Of a stretch of DNA of 64,000 bases, positions 11,736-20,457 are shown one piece after another. The stretch is taken from contig JAULJL010000020.1 of NCBI GenBank assembly GCA_030761205.1, positions 4,841,001 to 4,905,000 on the forward strand, in the 5' to 3' direction. The notes beneath the pieces are model-generated. The model saw nothing but the letters and a program-made list of their open reading frames with translations. It had not been told where the DNA came from and searched no databases. This DNA comes from Fremontodendron californicum (Eukaryota; Streptophyta; Magnoliopsida; Malvales; Malvaceae). Every line of letters starts with the position of its first letter. Position 1 is the first letter of the stretch. The position numbers and the translations under genes were made by a program.

Positions 11736-11954
11736 AATTACCACCACCGCATATTGGATGCCTTGATACTTGGATCGAGGATAATATATATCTTCACATT
11801 TTGGACAGTAGATTTTCACAGTACTTGAACGAGGAATATCTGACTGACCAACTAGAAGACAAGGTTGTCCACAGCAGCAAACTCTTGGGCATCTTCCAAA
11901 GTCATAGTTTTTGTATTTCTCCAACACAGCAGACATTCTCTTGCTGGTTAATCT
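11736..11954 (-). pseudogene. Captured casein kinase 2 beta subunit fragment (3' LTR)
   Basis: The last 73 residues of a 305-codon minus-strand frame (11733-12650) read LTSKRMSAVLEKYKNYDFGR, CPRVCCCGQPCLLVGQSDIP and IYCPKCEDIYYPRSKYQG. This is the zinc-finger region of CK2 beta, the regulatory subunit that dimerises and holds the CK2 kinase tetramer. The zinc-binding cysteine pairs (CPRVC, CPKC) are kept, with changes such as VCC for the usual VYC. The normal end after SKYQG is replaced by eight unrelated residues and a stop. It is joined in frame to the P5A piece at a Y shared by both partners. No introns are present, unlike a typical nuclear CK2 beta gene, suggesting capture from mRNA. Confidence 0.85.
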
Positions 11955-12906
11955 GTAGCAAATCCTCACTGTCTCATCTGGTGATACCCACTCGTATCCT
12001 TCACTGTTCTTCAGTGGACCAAGAATCAATGCTGCTTTTGATGCAATATGAACTTGGCCAGCAACATGGCAAGCTGTCAAAGCCTGGTCACCAGTTATCA
12101 TCACCAAATCATGTGAAGAATTCTTTAATTCAGGTAGAATAGCAGAAGAGTCTGCTCTAATAGGACAGTTAAATACTGCAAAACCAGCAAATGTGAGCCC
12201 ACACTCTACAGTATCTCTCTCCAAGCTTCTAGCTTCACTAACTGTCATATATGGAAGAGACTTGTAAGCAAGGGCCAGAACACGAGACCCTTGACGTGTA
12301 TATTTCTTGTAGGTTGAAACATATGCTGGAGGCAAATCAATAAGTCTATCTTGGATAGTCTCAAGTGCACCCTTGACAAAAGCGAAAAACTCCTCCTGGA
12401 CACGAACAACAACTGCCATTCGTTTCAAGTGGGATGCAAAATGGTGCCTCTGCACAATCTGCACAGCATTGCCACTTCTCTTTTTTTTTTTTGGAATAGC
12501 CTTCTCATCAGATTTATAACTCCAATCAATTCCTTTTAGTGCAGCCTTCTCAAGAGGATCACCAACCTGCTTGCTGTTTACAAACACCAAGGCGTGACAA
12601 GAAGCCAGAATCTCAACCGTGCATATCAGATTCCAAGTCTGAATTGTCACTTAACCCAACAACTCCGGTGAACTCCATATCATCTGACGTCAGCGTTCCA
12701 GTTTTATCGAAACAACATATGTCAACCTTTCCAGCAAATGGGATTCGAAAAGGCTCTGTACAAAATATTCCACGCCGAGCAAGGGCAATCAAAGATGTAT
12801 TAACAGCTATTGATAATTCCATTGGTAGCTCTGGTGGAATCACAGAAGTAATAATAAGAGAACAACTTAGGAAGAGCTTGTACTTGCTTCTTGTAGGATC
12901 TTCCAG
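11955..12906 (-). pseudogene. Captured P5A-type ATPase fragment (3' LTR)
   Basis: Two frames together give about 315 residues of plant P5A ATPase (the MIA/PDR2 type, an ER transmembrane helix dislocase). First part (12625-12906): YKLFLSCSLIITSVIPPELP, the TM4 region with the P5A motif PPELP, then CCFDKTGTLTSDD with the phosphorylated Asp near 12705. Second part (11955-12617): nucleotide-binding domain with HFASHLKRM, FVKGA and the MITGD hinge. A short deletion between ESDM and TVEIL (near 12620) shifts the frame. The actuator domain, the TGDGTND segment and the C-terminal membrane segments are absent, so it cannot work as a pump. It is intronless over its whole length. It is fused to XLG upstream and CK2 beta downstream. 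Confidence 0.9.
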
Positions 12907-13305
12907 CCCAAATAATAGCAACTTCTGTACTCTTCCCTGCTCCAAATACTCAGGCACTGACCTTCCAGAAAAGGTTGTTGGATCTTCTTGTGGCCCATGG
13001 GGATTTGCAGGTGGTACAGGCAATGAGAACAATGAACAACAGAAACGAGTAAAAGCCTTTTCCCATATCTTGCCCTTGATGTTATTTTGACCTTCTTCCT
13101 CATACGATTCATCATCGTATAGCCAAAAATGAGTATCTCTGAGGCATTGTACCTTTGCCAGCTTCAATACTCTAAGCTCAATCTTTGTGATTTGACAGCC
13201 ATTAATGTATACCCTTGTGTTCCCATTGCTAGCATCCTTTTTCAGCTTACCGCAAATATTCAACTTAGAACTAATTATCCTGTCAGGCTTTTCTTTTCTT
13301 TTTTT
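12901..13305 (-). pseudogene. Captured extra-large G protein (XLG) fragment (3' LTR)
   Basis: Residues 5-139 of the 234-codon minus-strand frame at 12613-13317 resemble plant XLG proteins, the non-canonical G-alpha subunits acting in defence and development. Recognisable blocks are NGNTRVYINGCQITKIELRV, HFWLYDD then YEEEGQNNIKGKIWEKA, and the start of the G-alpha domain EYLEQGRVQKLLLFGLE. The P-loop that should follow (GSGTS-type) is missing because the frame passes directly into the P5A ATPase at GLED, a sequence both partners could supply. It is intronless and in frame with P5A. It has no nucleotide-binding capacity. Confidence 0.78.
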
Positions 13306-13527
13306 CAAAACACCCAAACCCCTTGTAGTTTTTTTCTGTTAGCGAAAAAAGCAAAGCCAATAAGACCCAAACCAATCAAAATTGCAACCCCTGCTAACCA
13401 CAATATATTTCCTAAAACAAGCAAACCCCTGTCAAAGACGAAAAGTACACCAAGAAATGAGAAGAAGACACCAAAGCCAATAAGACCCAAGCTAATCTTT
13501 TTTTTGCTCAGCTATTTCATACACCAT
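13305..13527 (-). pseudogene. Captured GOT1 (Golgi transport) N-terminal fragment, frameshifted
   Basis: An ATG at 13527 starts MVYEIAEQKK. A run of eight A (minus strand, near 13500) then shifts the frame, and the rest continues in the next frame as ISLGLIGFGVFFSFLGVLFV, then DRGLLVLGNILWLAGVAI, ending in FFANRKKLQG. This is the first half of plant GOT1-type vesicle transport proteins, small membrane proteins of the ER-Golgi path, and covers about two transmembrane segments. About 40 bp of probable 5' UTR precede the ATG. Homology ends at LQG, where XLG begins. Both LTR copies share the eight-A run, so the frameshift predates the insertion or arose at capture. Confidence 0.78.
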
Positions 13528-13732
13528 CTTGATATTTGTAGCCGTAACCCTGATAAGAGCAAAACTTGTAGCAAGTTCAACTAATCTGTAATTCTAAGCA
13601 AAGAATCGAAAGCTGGTTGACATTTGTAGCCGTAACCCAGATCTGAGATATCTCCATCTTCCTTCTTTTTTTATATGTAAATTCCTCCTTGACGCTGCTA
13701 ACTGCCTCCTTTGATCAGCCAAACCCCCTTTC

Positions 13733-14242
13733 TTTACGCCTCTCCAAAAATCGAGTCAAAGTGCTTTATGAGCCTGTGTATGCCAACAAGTGAAGGATTT
13801 CTAACTCTCCTCCTCAGCAAACTCCACCTCTTCTGGATATTGCGAGAACTCAAACCATTTCTACGTTGAGCATATCGACCTGTCAGTTTGGAAGCTGGTG
13901 CTGCCTCGTAAGTCCCATGAGTGCTCCCACTTGCATTGCTGTTAGCTAGATATGCTGGAGGCTGTGAGTAACTAACACCATAATTATAAGGTGCTCCATA
14001 ACCAGGCTGGCTGGCTGGTGCTCCTCCATAGGTTGGAGCACCATAACTAGATGGTTGAGCACGTTGTGAACCGGACTCTGGTTGACCATAACCAGAAGAT
14101 GGGGGCTGTGGATGATATCCTGGCTGACCATAACTTCCTGGGGTGCTAGGCGACTGTTGCGTCTGCCCATAGACAGGGGGATTGGCTAAAGGTTTCTTCG
14201 CTTGCGGTGGTTTTCGGAAGCCGGGAGTGGGAGCTAATAGTG
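13733..14242 (-). pseudogene. Captured YG/PQ-rich KH (FUBP-like) protein tail (3' LTR)
   Basis: A start-less minus-strand frame is open from about 14242 to a TAA near 13733. Its first 120 residues are low complexity, with KPPQAKKPLANPPVYGQTQQ and repeated SYGQPGY / SGYGQPE / SYGAP units, then SQPPAYLANSNASGSTHGTY. This resembles the disordered C-terminal tail of plant far-upstream-element-binding-like KH proteins, which bind RNA or single-stranded DNA. The KH domains themselves are absent. The last 45 residues (RRNGLSSRNIQKRWS onward) do not fit that family and may be UTR or another gene. Low complexity makes the assignment less certain than its neighbours. Confidence 0.5.
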
Positions 14243-14246
14243 GAGT

Positions 14247-14534
14247 CTAGCTAATCTGTCTTGGTTTGGGCAGCTGAAAATGGTGGTCTGGATGATGAAC
14301 CTGCCCCCCACGACCTCCTTGCTGGGACTGTGGATTTGTCGTGAAGTTCTCTTCGCTCTCGAGAAACAAAGGTCTCAACAATGCGTCGGTGGAGAACCCC
14401 ACCGAACCAGTTTTGAAAACCAGCAGGATTTCGAAGCTCATGAACCAAAGGCAGAGAAACAAAACCCCCATCAAGAATTGAACCACCCTGAGTCGACTCG
14501 ACGACACTAACGAGTCAAATTTTGCTCGCTTCAT
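14247..14534 (-). pseudogene. Captured beta-1,3-galactosyltransferase (GALT-type) N-terminus (3' LTR)
   Basis: The 95-codon frame begins MKRAKFDSLVSSSRLRVVQF, followed by a single hydrophobic segment (LMGVLFLCLWFMSFEILLVF) and a DALLRPLFLESEE block. This order (basic start, signal anchor, F-x-T-G, L-x-R-P-L-x-L-E-S-E-E) is that of plant hydroxyproline O-galactosyltransferases of the GALT family, type II Golgi proteins that start arabinogalactan chains. The galectin-like and catalytic domains are missing; after about residue 63 the sequence becomes an unrelated tail (NPQSQQGGRGGQVHHP onward). About 200 bp upstream of the ATG, rich in CT words on the minus strand, look like its 5' UTR. It is the first captured piece met by a transcript starting in the LTR. 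Confidence 0.7.
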
Positions 14535-15242
14535 CGTTCACTTCGAAAGAAAAACCTAAAAAATAAATGGAGAGTGTTGGTTTCTCTGATTTGGTTTATG
14601 CTCGTGGAGTGAAATATGGATATGGGGGAAGGGAGTTGAAGTGAGTCGAAGTGGCGATTTATCCCTACCAAAGAACATCTACATGCAAAAAAAGAAATGG
14701 AGAAAGAGAATTGAACCAAATAAAATAAAAATAAATTCTTTGGCTTTCTTGCTTTTGTCTTTCTCTCTCAGTGAGAAGAGAAAGTTCAGAGCTCCCTAAA
14801 AAATGAAACTAAGCTTTTTTTTCTTTTTCTTGGAGCCGTCAACCTTTTCTCCAAATTGGCTCCTCCCCCTTTCTTACAAAATGATCCATTTTATATCTCA
14901 ATTTCTAACCTAAAAAAAAATAGTAATGTCTAAGTTACCCCTCCTTTATTTTTTTCAAGTCTTTTTTATTTTTTTTTCAAATATTTTCAATTAAAAATTT
15001 TATTTTAAAAATCTAATAAAACTCAAGATTAAACTTTTCACTTCGGGTTTAAATTGAATTTTAAAATTGGTAATTTTACGGTCCGATTTTATTTGAACAA
15101 TTAAAGCTAAAAAGAATATATATAATTTATAACATTTTAAAAATCTAAAATTGCGACCGTGACTTTTACAAAAATATTAAACCCGAGAGAGGGACAAATC
15201 AAAATTGGCTTTAAAAGGCCCGGACAAAATTAGGTGTCTACA

Positions 15243-15255
15243 GCTGCCCCTCTTT
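15243..15255 (-). other. Polypurine tract of giant element
   Basis: On the minus strand AAAGAGGGGCAGC lies directly before the TGTAGACACC start of the 3' LTR. This is where plus-strand DNA synthesis would be primed, and with the PBS it fixes the element orientation. Confidence 0.75.
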
Positions 15256-15594
15256 GGCTATTGCTGAGAATCAGGAATCAGGCAAAAATAAAATAGACAA
15301 CAATTTTGTCCGGACTGTGAAATCACATGTGAAGGAAAGGAAAGGGGTTTTTTATTTCATTTCTTCATACATTTTTGCATTTTTCATTTTCTTCTTTTTT
15401 CTTTTTCATTTTCTTCTTTTTTCTTTTTTCCTTTTTTCTATTTTTTTCTCTTTTTACATTTTTTCACATTTTAAAAAAAAATAAATAAATAAATAAAACA
15501 ATAAATTGAAGATTTTGTCCTTAAATTGAATTTGCTGCCTAAACAAGGCTCGATTCGTCTTAAGGAAACGAATTCGATTTTCAAAAGAAAAATT

Positions 15595-15745
15595 TATGCC
15601 TGAAGGTCTTTAAAATTGGTGCTCGGAGGTCTTAAAATGGTTCCCGGAGGTCTTAAAAAACTGGTGCCCGGAGGTCTTCAAAATGGTGCCCGGAGGTCTT
15701 AAAAAAACTGGTGCCCGGAGGTCTTAAAAAACTGGTCTTAAAATA
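15595..15745 (+). repeat. Short degenerate repeats around CCCGGAGGTCTT
   Basis: Six imperfect units of about 25-30 bp share TGCCCGGAGGTCTTAAAA or a close variant. A related word (CCCGAAGGTCTT) occurs in the LTR at about 11348 and 28268, so the motif is shared by the LTR and the 3' UTR of the element. Confidence 0.7.
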
Positions 15746-18700
15746 CATTGACGACAGTCTCAGGGTTCGACTCATTTGATAAAACAGAATGAATTCGATT
15801 TAAAACAAAAAGAAATACCTCGACAATGGTCTCAAGGCTCGACTCATTTGATAAAACAGAATGAATTCGATTTAAAACAAAAGGAAATACCTCGACGATG
15901 GTCTCAAGGCTCGACTCATTTGATAAAACAGAATGAATTCGATTTAAAACAAAAGGAAATACCTCGACGATGGTCTCAAGGCTCGACTCATTTGATAAAA
16001 CAGAATGTATTCCATTTAAAACAAAAGGAAATACCTCGACGATGGTCTCAAGGCTCGACTCATTTGATAAAACAGAATGAATTCGATTTAAAACAAAAGA
16101 AAATACCTCGACGGTGGTCTTGAGGCTCGACTCATTTGATAAAACAGAATGAATTCGATTTAAAACAAAAGGAAATACCTCGACGGTGGTCTCGAGGCTC
16201 GACTCATTTGATAAAACAGAATGAATTCGATTTAAAACAAAAGAAAATACCTCGACGGTGGTCTCGAGGCTCGACTCATTTGATAAAACAGAATGAATTC
16301 GATTTAAAACAAAAGGAAATACCTCGACGGTGGTCTCGAGGCTCGACTCATTTGATAAAACAGAATGAATTCGATTTAAAACAAAAGGAAATACCTCGAC
16401 GGTGGTCTCGAGGCTCGACTAATTTGATAAAACAGAATGAATTCGATTTAAAACAAAAGGAAATACCTCGACGATGATCTCGAGGCTCGACTCACTTGAT
16501 AAAACAGAATGAATTCGATTTAAAGCAAAAGAAAATACCTCGACGATGGTCTCAAGGCTCGACTCATTTGATAAAACAGAATGAATTCGATTTAAAACAA
16601 AAGGAAATACCTCGACGGTGGTCTCGAGGCTCGACTCATTTGATAAAACAGAATGAATTCGATTTAAAACAAAAGGAAATACCTCGACAGTGGTCTCGAG
16701 GCTCGACTCATTTGATAAAACAGAATGAATTCGATTTAAAACAAAAGGAAATACCTCGACGGTGGTCTCGAGGCTCGACTCATTTGATAAAACAGAATGA
16801 ATTCGATTTAAAACAAAAGGAAATACCTCGACGGTGGTCTCGAGGCTCGACTCATTTGATAAAACAGAATGAATTCGATTTAAAACAAAAGGAAATACCT
16901 CGACGGTGGTCTCGAGGCTCGACTCATTTGATAAAACAGAATGAATTCAATTTAAAACAAAAGGAAATACCTCGACGGTGGTCTCGAGGCTCGACTCATT
17001 TGATAAAACAGAATGAATTCGATTTAAAACAAAAGGAAATACCTCGACGGTGGTCTCGAGGCTCGACTCATTTGATAAAACAGAATGAATTCGATTTAAA
17101 ACAAAAGGAAATACCTCGACGATGGTCTCCAGGCTCGACTCATTTGATAAAACAGAATGAATTCGATTTAAAACAAAAGGAAATACCTCGACGGTGGTCT
17201 CGAGGCTCGACTCATTTGATAAAACAGAATGAATTCGATTTAAAACAAAAGGAAATACCTCGACGGTGGTCTCGAGGCTCGACTCAGTTGATAAAACAGA
17301 ATGAATTCGATTTAAAACAAAAGGAAATACCTCGACGGTGGTCTCGAGGCTCGACTCATTTGATAAAACAGAATGAATTCGATTTAAAACAAAAGGAAAT
17401 ACCTCGACGGTGGTCTCGAGGCTCGACTCATTTGATAAAACAGAATGAATTCGATTTAAAACAAAAGGAAATACCTCGACGGTGGTCTCGAGGCTCGACT
17501 CATTTGATAAAACAGAATGAATTCGATTTAAAACAAAAGGAAATACCTCGACGATGGTCTCAAGGCTCGACTCATTTGATAAAACAGAATGAATTCGATT
17601 TAAAGCAAAAGAAAATACCTCGACGATGGTCTCAAGGCTCGACTCATTTGATAAAACAGAATGAATTCGATTTAAAACAAAAGGAAATACCTCGACGGTG
17701 GTCTCGAGGCTCGACTCATTTGATAAAACAGAATGAATTCGATTTAAAACAAAAGGAAATACCTCGACAGTGGTCTCGAGGCTCGACTCATTTGATAAAA
17801 CAGAATGAATTCGATTTAAAACAAAAGGAAATACCTCGACGGTGGTCTCGAGGCTCGACTCATTTGATAAAACAGAATGAATTCGATTTAAAACAAAAGG
17901 AAATACCTCGACGGTGGTCTCGAGGCTCGACTCATTTGATAAAACAGAATGAATTCAATTTAAAACAAAAGGAAATACCTCGACGGTGGTCTCGAGGCTC
18001 GACTCATTTGATAAAACAGAATGAATTCGATTTAAAACAAAAGGAAATACCTCGACGGTGGTCTCGAGGCTCGACTCATTTGATAAAACAGAATGAATTC
18101 GATTTAAAACAAAAGGAAATACCTCGACGATGGTCTCCAGGCTCGACTCATTTGATAAAACAGAATGAATTCGATTTAAAACAAAAGGAAATACCTCGAC
18201 GATGGTCTCAAGGCTCGACTCATTTGATAAAACAGAATGTATTCCATTTAAAACAAAAGGAAATACCTCGACGATGGTCTCAAGGCTCGACTCATTTGAT
18301 AAAACAGAATGAATTCGATTTAAAACAAAAGAAAATACCTCGACGGTGGTCTTGAGGCTCGACTCATTTGATAAAACAGAATGAATTCGATTTAAAACAA
18401 AAGGAAATACCTCGACGGTGGTCTCGAGGCTCGACTCATTTGATAAAACAGAATGAATTCGATTTAAAACAAAAGAAAATACCTCGACGGTGGTCTCGAG
18501 GCTCGACTCATTTGATAAAACAGAATGAATTCGATTTAAAACAAAAGGAAATACCTCGACGGTGGTCTCGAGGCTCGACTCATTTGATAAAACAGAATGA
18601 ATTCGATTTAAAACAAAAGGAAATACCTCGACGGTGGTCTCGAGGCTCGACTAATTTGATAAAACAGAATGAATTCGATTTAAAACAAAAGGAAATACCT

Positions 18701-20457
18701 CGACGATGGTCTCGAGGCTCGACTCACTTGATAAAACAGAATGAATTCGATTTAAAGCAAAAGAAAATACCTCGACGATGGTCTCAAGGCTCGACTCATT
18801 TGATAAAACAGAATGAATTCGATTTAAAACAAAAGGAAATACCTCGACGGTGGTCTCGAGGCTCGACTCATTTGATAAAACAGAATGAATTCGATTTAAA
18901 ACAAAAGGAAATACCTCGACAGTGGTCTCGAGGCTCGACTCATTTGATAAAACAGAATGAATTCGATTTAAAACAAAAGGAAATACCTCGACGGTGGTCT
19001 CGAGGCTCGACTCATTTGATAAAACAGAATGAATTCGATTTAAAACAAAAGGAAATACCTCGACGGTGGTCTCGAGGCTCGACTCATTTGATAAAACAGA
19101 ATGAATTCGATTTAAAACAAAAGGAAATACCTCGACGGTGGTCTCGAGGCTCGACTCATTTGATAAAACAGAATGAATTCAATTTAAAACAAAAGGAAAT
19201 ACCTCGACGGTGGTCTCGAGGCTCGACTCATTTGATAAAACAGAATGAATTCGATTTAAAACAAAAGGAAATACCTCGACGGTGGTCTCGAGGCTCGACT
19301 CATTTGATAAAACAGAATGAATTCGATTTAAAACAAAAGGAAATACCTCGACGATGGTCTCCAGGCTCGACTCATTTGATAAAACAGAATGAATTCGATT
19401 TAAAACAAAAGGAAATACCTCGACGGTGGTCTCGAGGCTCGACTCATTTGATAAAACAGAATGAATTCGATTTAAAACAAAAGGAAATACCTCGACGGTG
19501 GTCTCGAGGCTCGACTCAGTTGATAAAACAGAATGAATTCGATTTAAAACAAAAGGAAATACCTCGACGGTGGTCTCGAGGCTCGACTCATTTGATAAAA
19601 CAGAATGAATTCGATTTAAAACAAAAGGAAATACCTCGACGGTGGTCTCGAGGCTCGACTCATTTGATAAAACAGAATGAATTCGATTTAAAACAAAAGG
19701 AAATACCTCGACGGTGGTCTCGAGGCTCGACTCATTTGATAAAACAGAATGAATTCGATTTAAAACAAAAGGAAATACCTCGACGATGGTCTCAAGGCTC
19801 GACTCATTTGATAAAACAGAATGAATTCGATTTAAAGCAAAAGAAAATACCTCGACGATGGTCTCAAGGCTCGACTCATTTGATAAAACAGAATGAATTC
19901 GATTTAAAACAAAAGGAAATACCTCGACGGTGGTCTCGAGGCTCGACTCATTTGATAAAACAGAATGAATTCGATTTAAAACAAAAGGAAATACCTCGAC
20001 AGTGGTCTCGAGGCTCGACTCATTTGATAAAACAGAATGAATTCGATTTAAAACAAAAGGAAATACCTCGACGGTGGTCTCGAGGCTCGACTCATTTGAT
20101 AAAACAGAATGAATTCGATTTAAAACAAAAGGAAATACCTCGACGGTGGTCTCGAGGCTCGACTCATTTGATAAAACAGAATGAATTCAATTTAAAACAA
20201 AAGGAAATACCTCGACGGTGGTCTCGAGGCTCGACTCATTTGATAAAACAGAATGAATTCGATTTAAAACAAAAGGAAATACCTCGACGGTGGTCTCGAG
20301 GCTCGACTCATTTGATAAAACAGAATGAATTCGATTTAAAACAAAAGGAAATACCTCGACGATGGTCTCCAGGCTCGACTCATTTGATAAAACAGAATGA
20401 ATTCGATTTAAAACAAAAGGAAATACCTCGACGGCGGTCTCAAGGCTCGACTCGTCT
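15745..20457 (+). repeat. 72-bp tandem array, about 65 copies, with higher-order structure
   Basis: The monomer is 72 bp and contains ATAAAACAGAATGAATTC and CCTCGACGGTGGTCTCGAGG. As 72 is divisible by three, long repetitive plus-strand frames (up to 725 codons, units starting LIKQNEFDLKQKEIPRRWS) run through it; they oppose the element's sense strand and are by-products, not genes. Variant monomers recur in fixed order: the AAAGC variant is at 16521, 17601, 18753 and 19833. This shows a 2,232-bp (31-monomer) unit repeated twice (about 15949-18180 and 18181-20412), each containing an inner near-duplication of 14-15 monomers. Diverged monomers with TCGTCTTAAG flank the array (about 15546 and 20452). 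It occupies the 3' UTR of the element, where Tat/Ogre elements often carry tandem repeats. Confidence 0.95.

Larger units (their letters stand above)
9065..15242 (-). repeat. 3' LTR of giant element (6,178 bp)
   Basis: In element orientation: about 450 bp of AT-rich start (15242 to about 14780) with TATA-like words near 15117-15135, then the captured-gene block (about 14780-11730), then about 2.65 kb of AT-rich sequence. The last part contains gcaaacccggcaaag motifs and a GGAAGGATTAGCACCCCCAC-type block (about 9374-9400), which I recognise from LTRs of this lineage. Differences from the other LTR: one extra T near 10312, 12 rather than 13 T at 12481, and one extra A near 14070. Confidence 0.92.

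Noticed and set aside
11733..13317. Functional P5A ATPase gene
   Set aside because: Actuator domain, catalytic hinge region after MITGD and C-terminal membrane segments are missing, and there is an internal frameshift.
12539..13584. Plus-strand frames of 183 and 151 codons (repeated at 29460-30505)
   Set aside because: They are antisense to the clearly identified P5A, XLG and GOT1 fragments on the minus strand.
15745..20457. CRISPR-like array
   Set aside because: Monomers are directly adjacent with no unique spacers, and the DNA is a plant retrotransposon.
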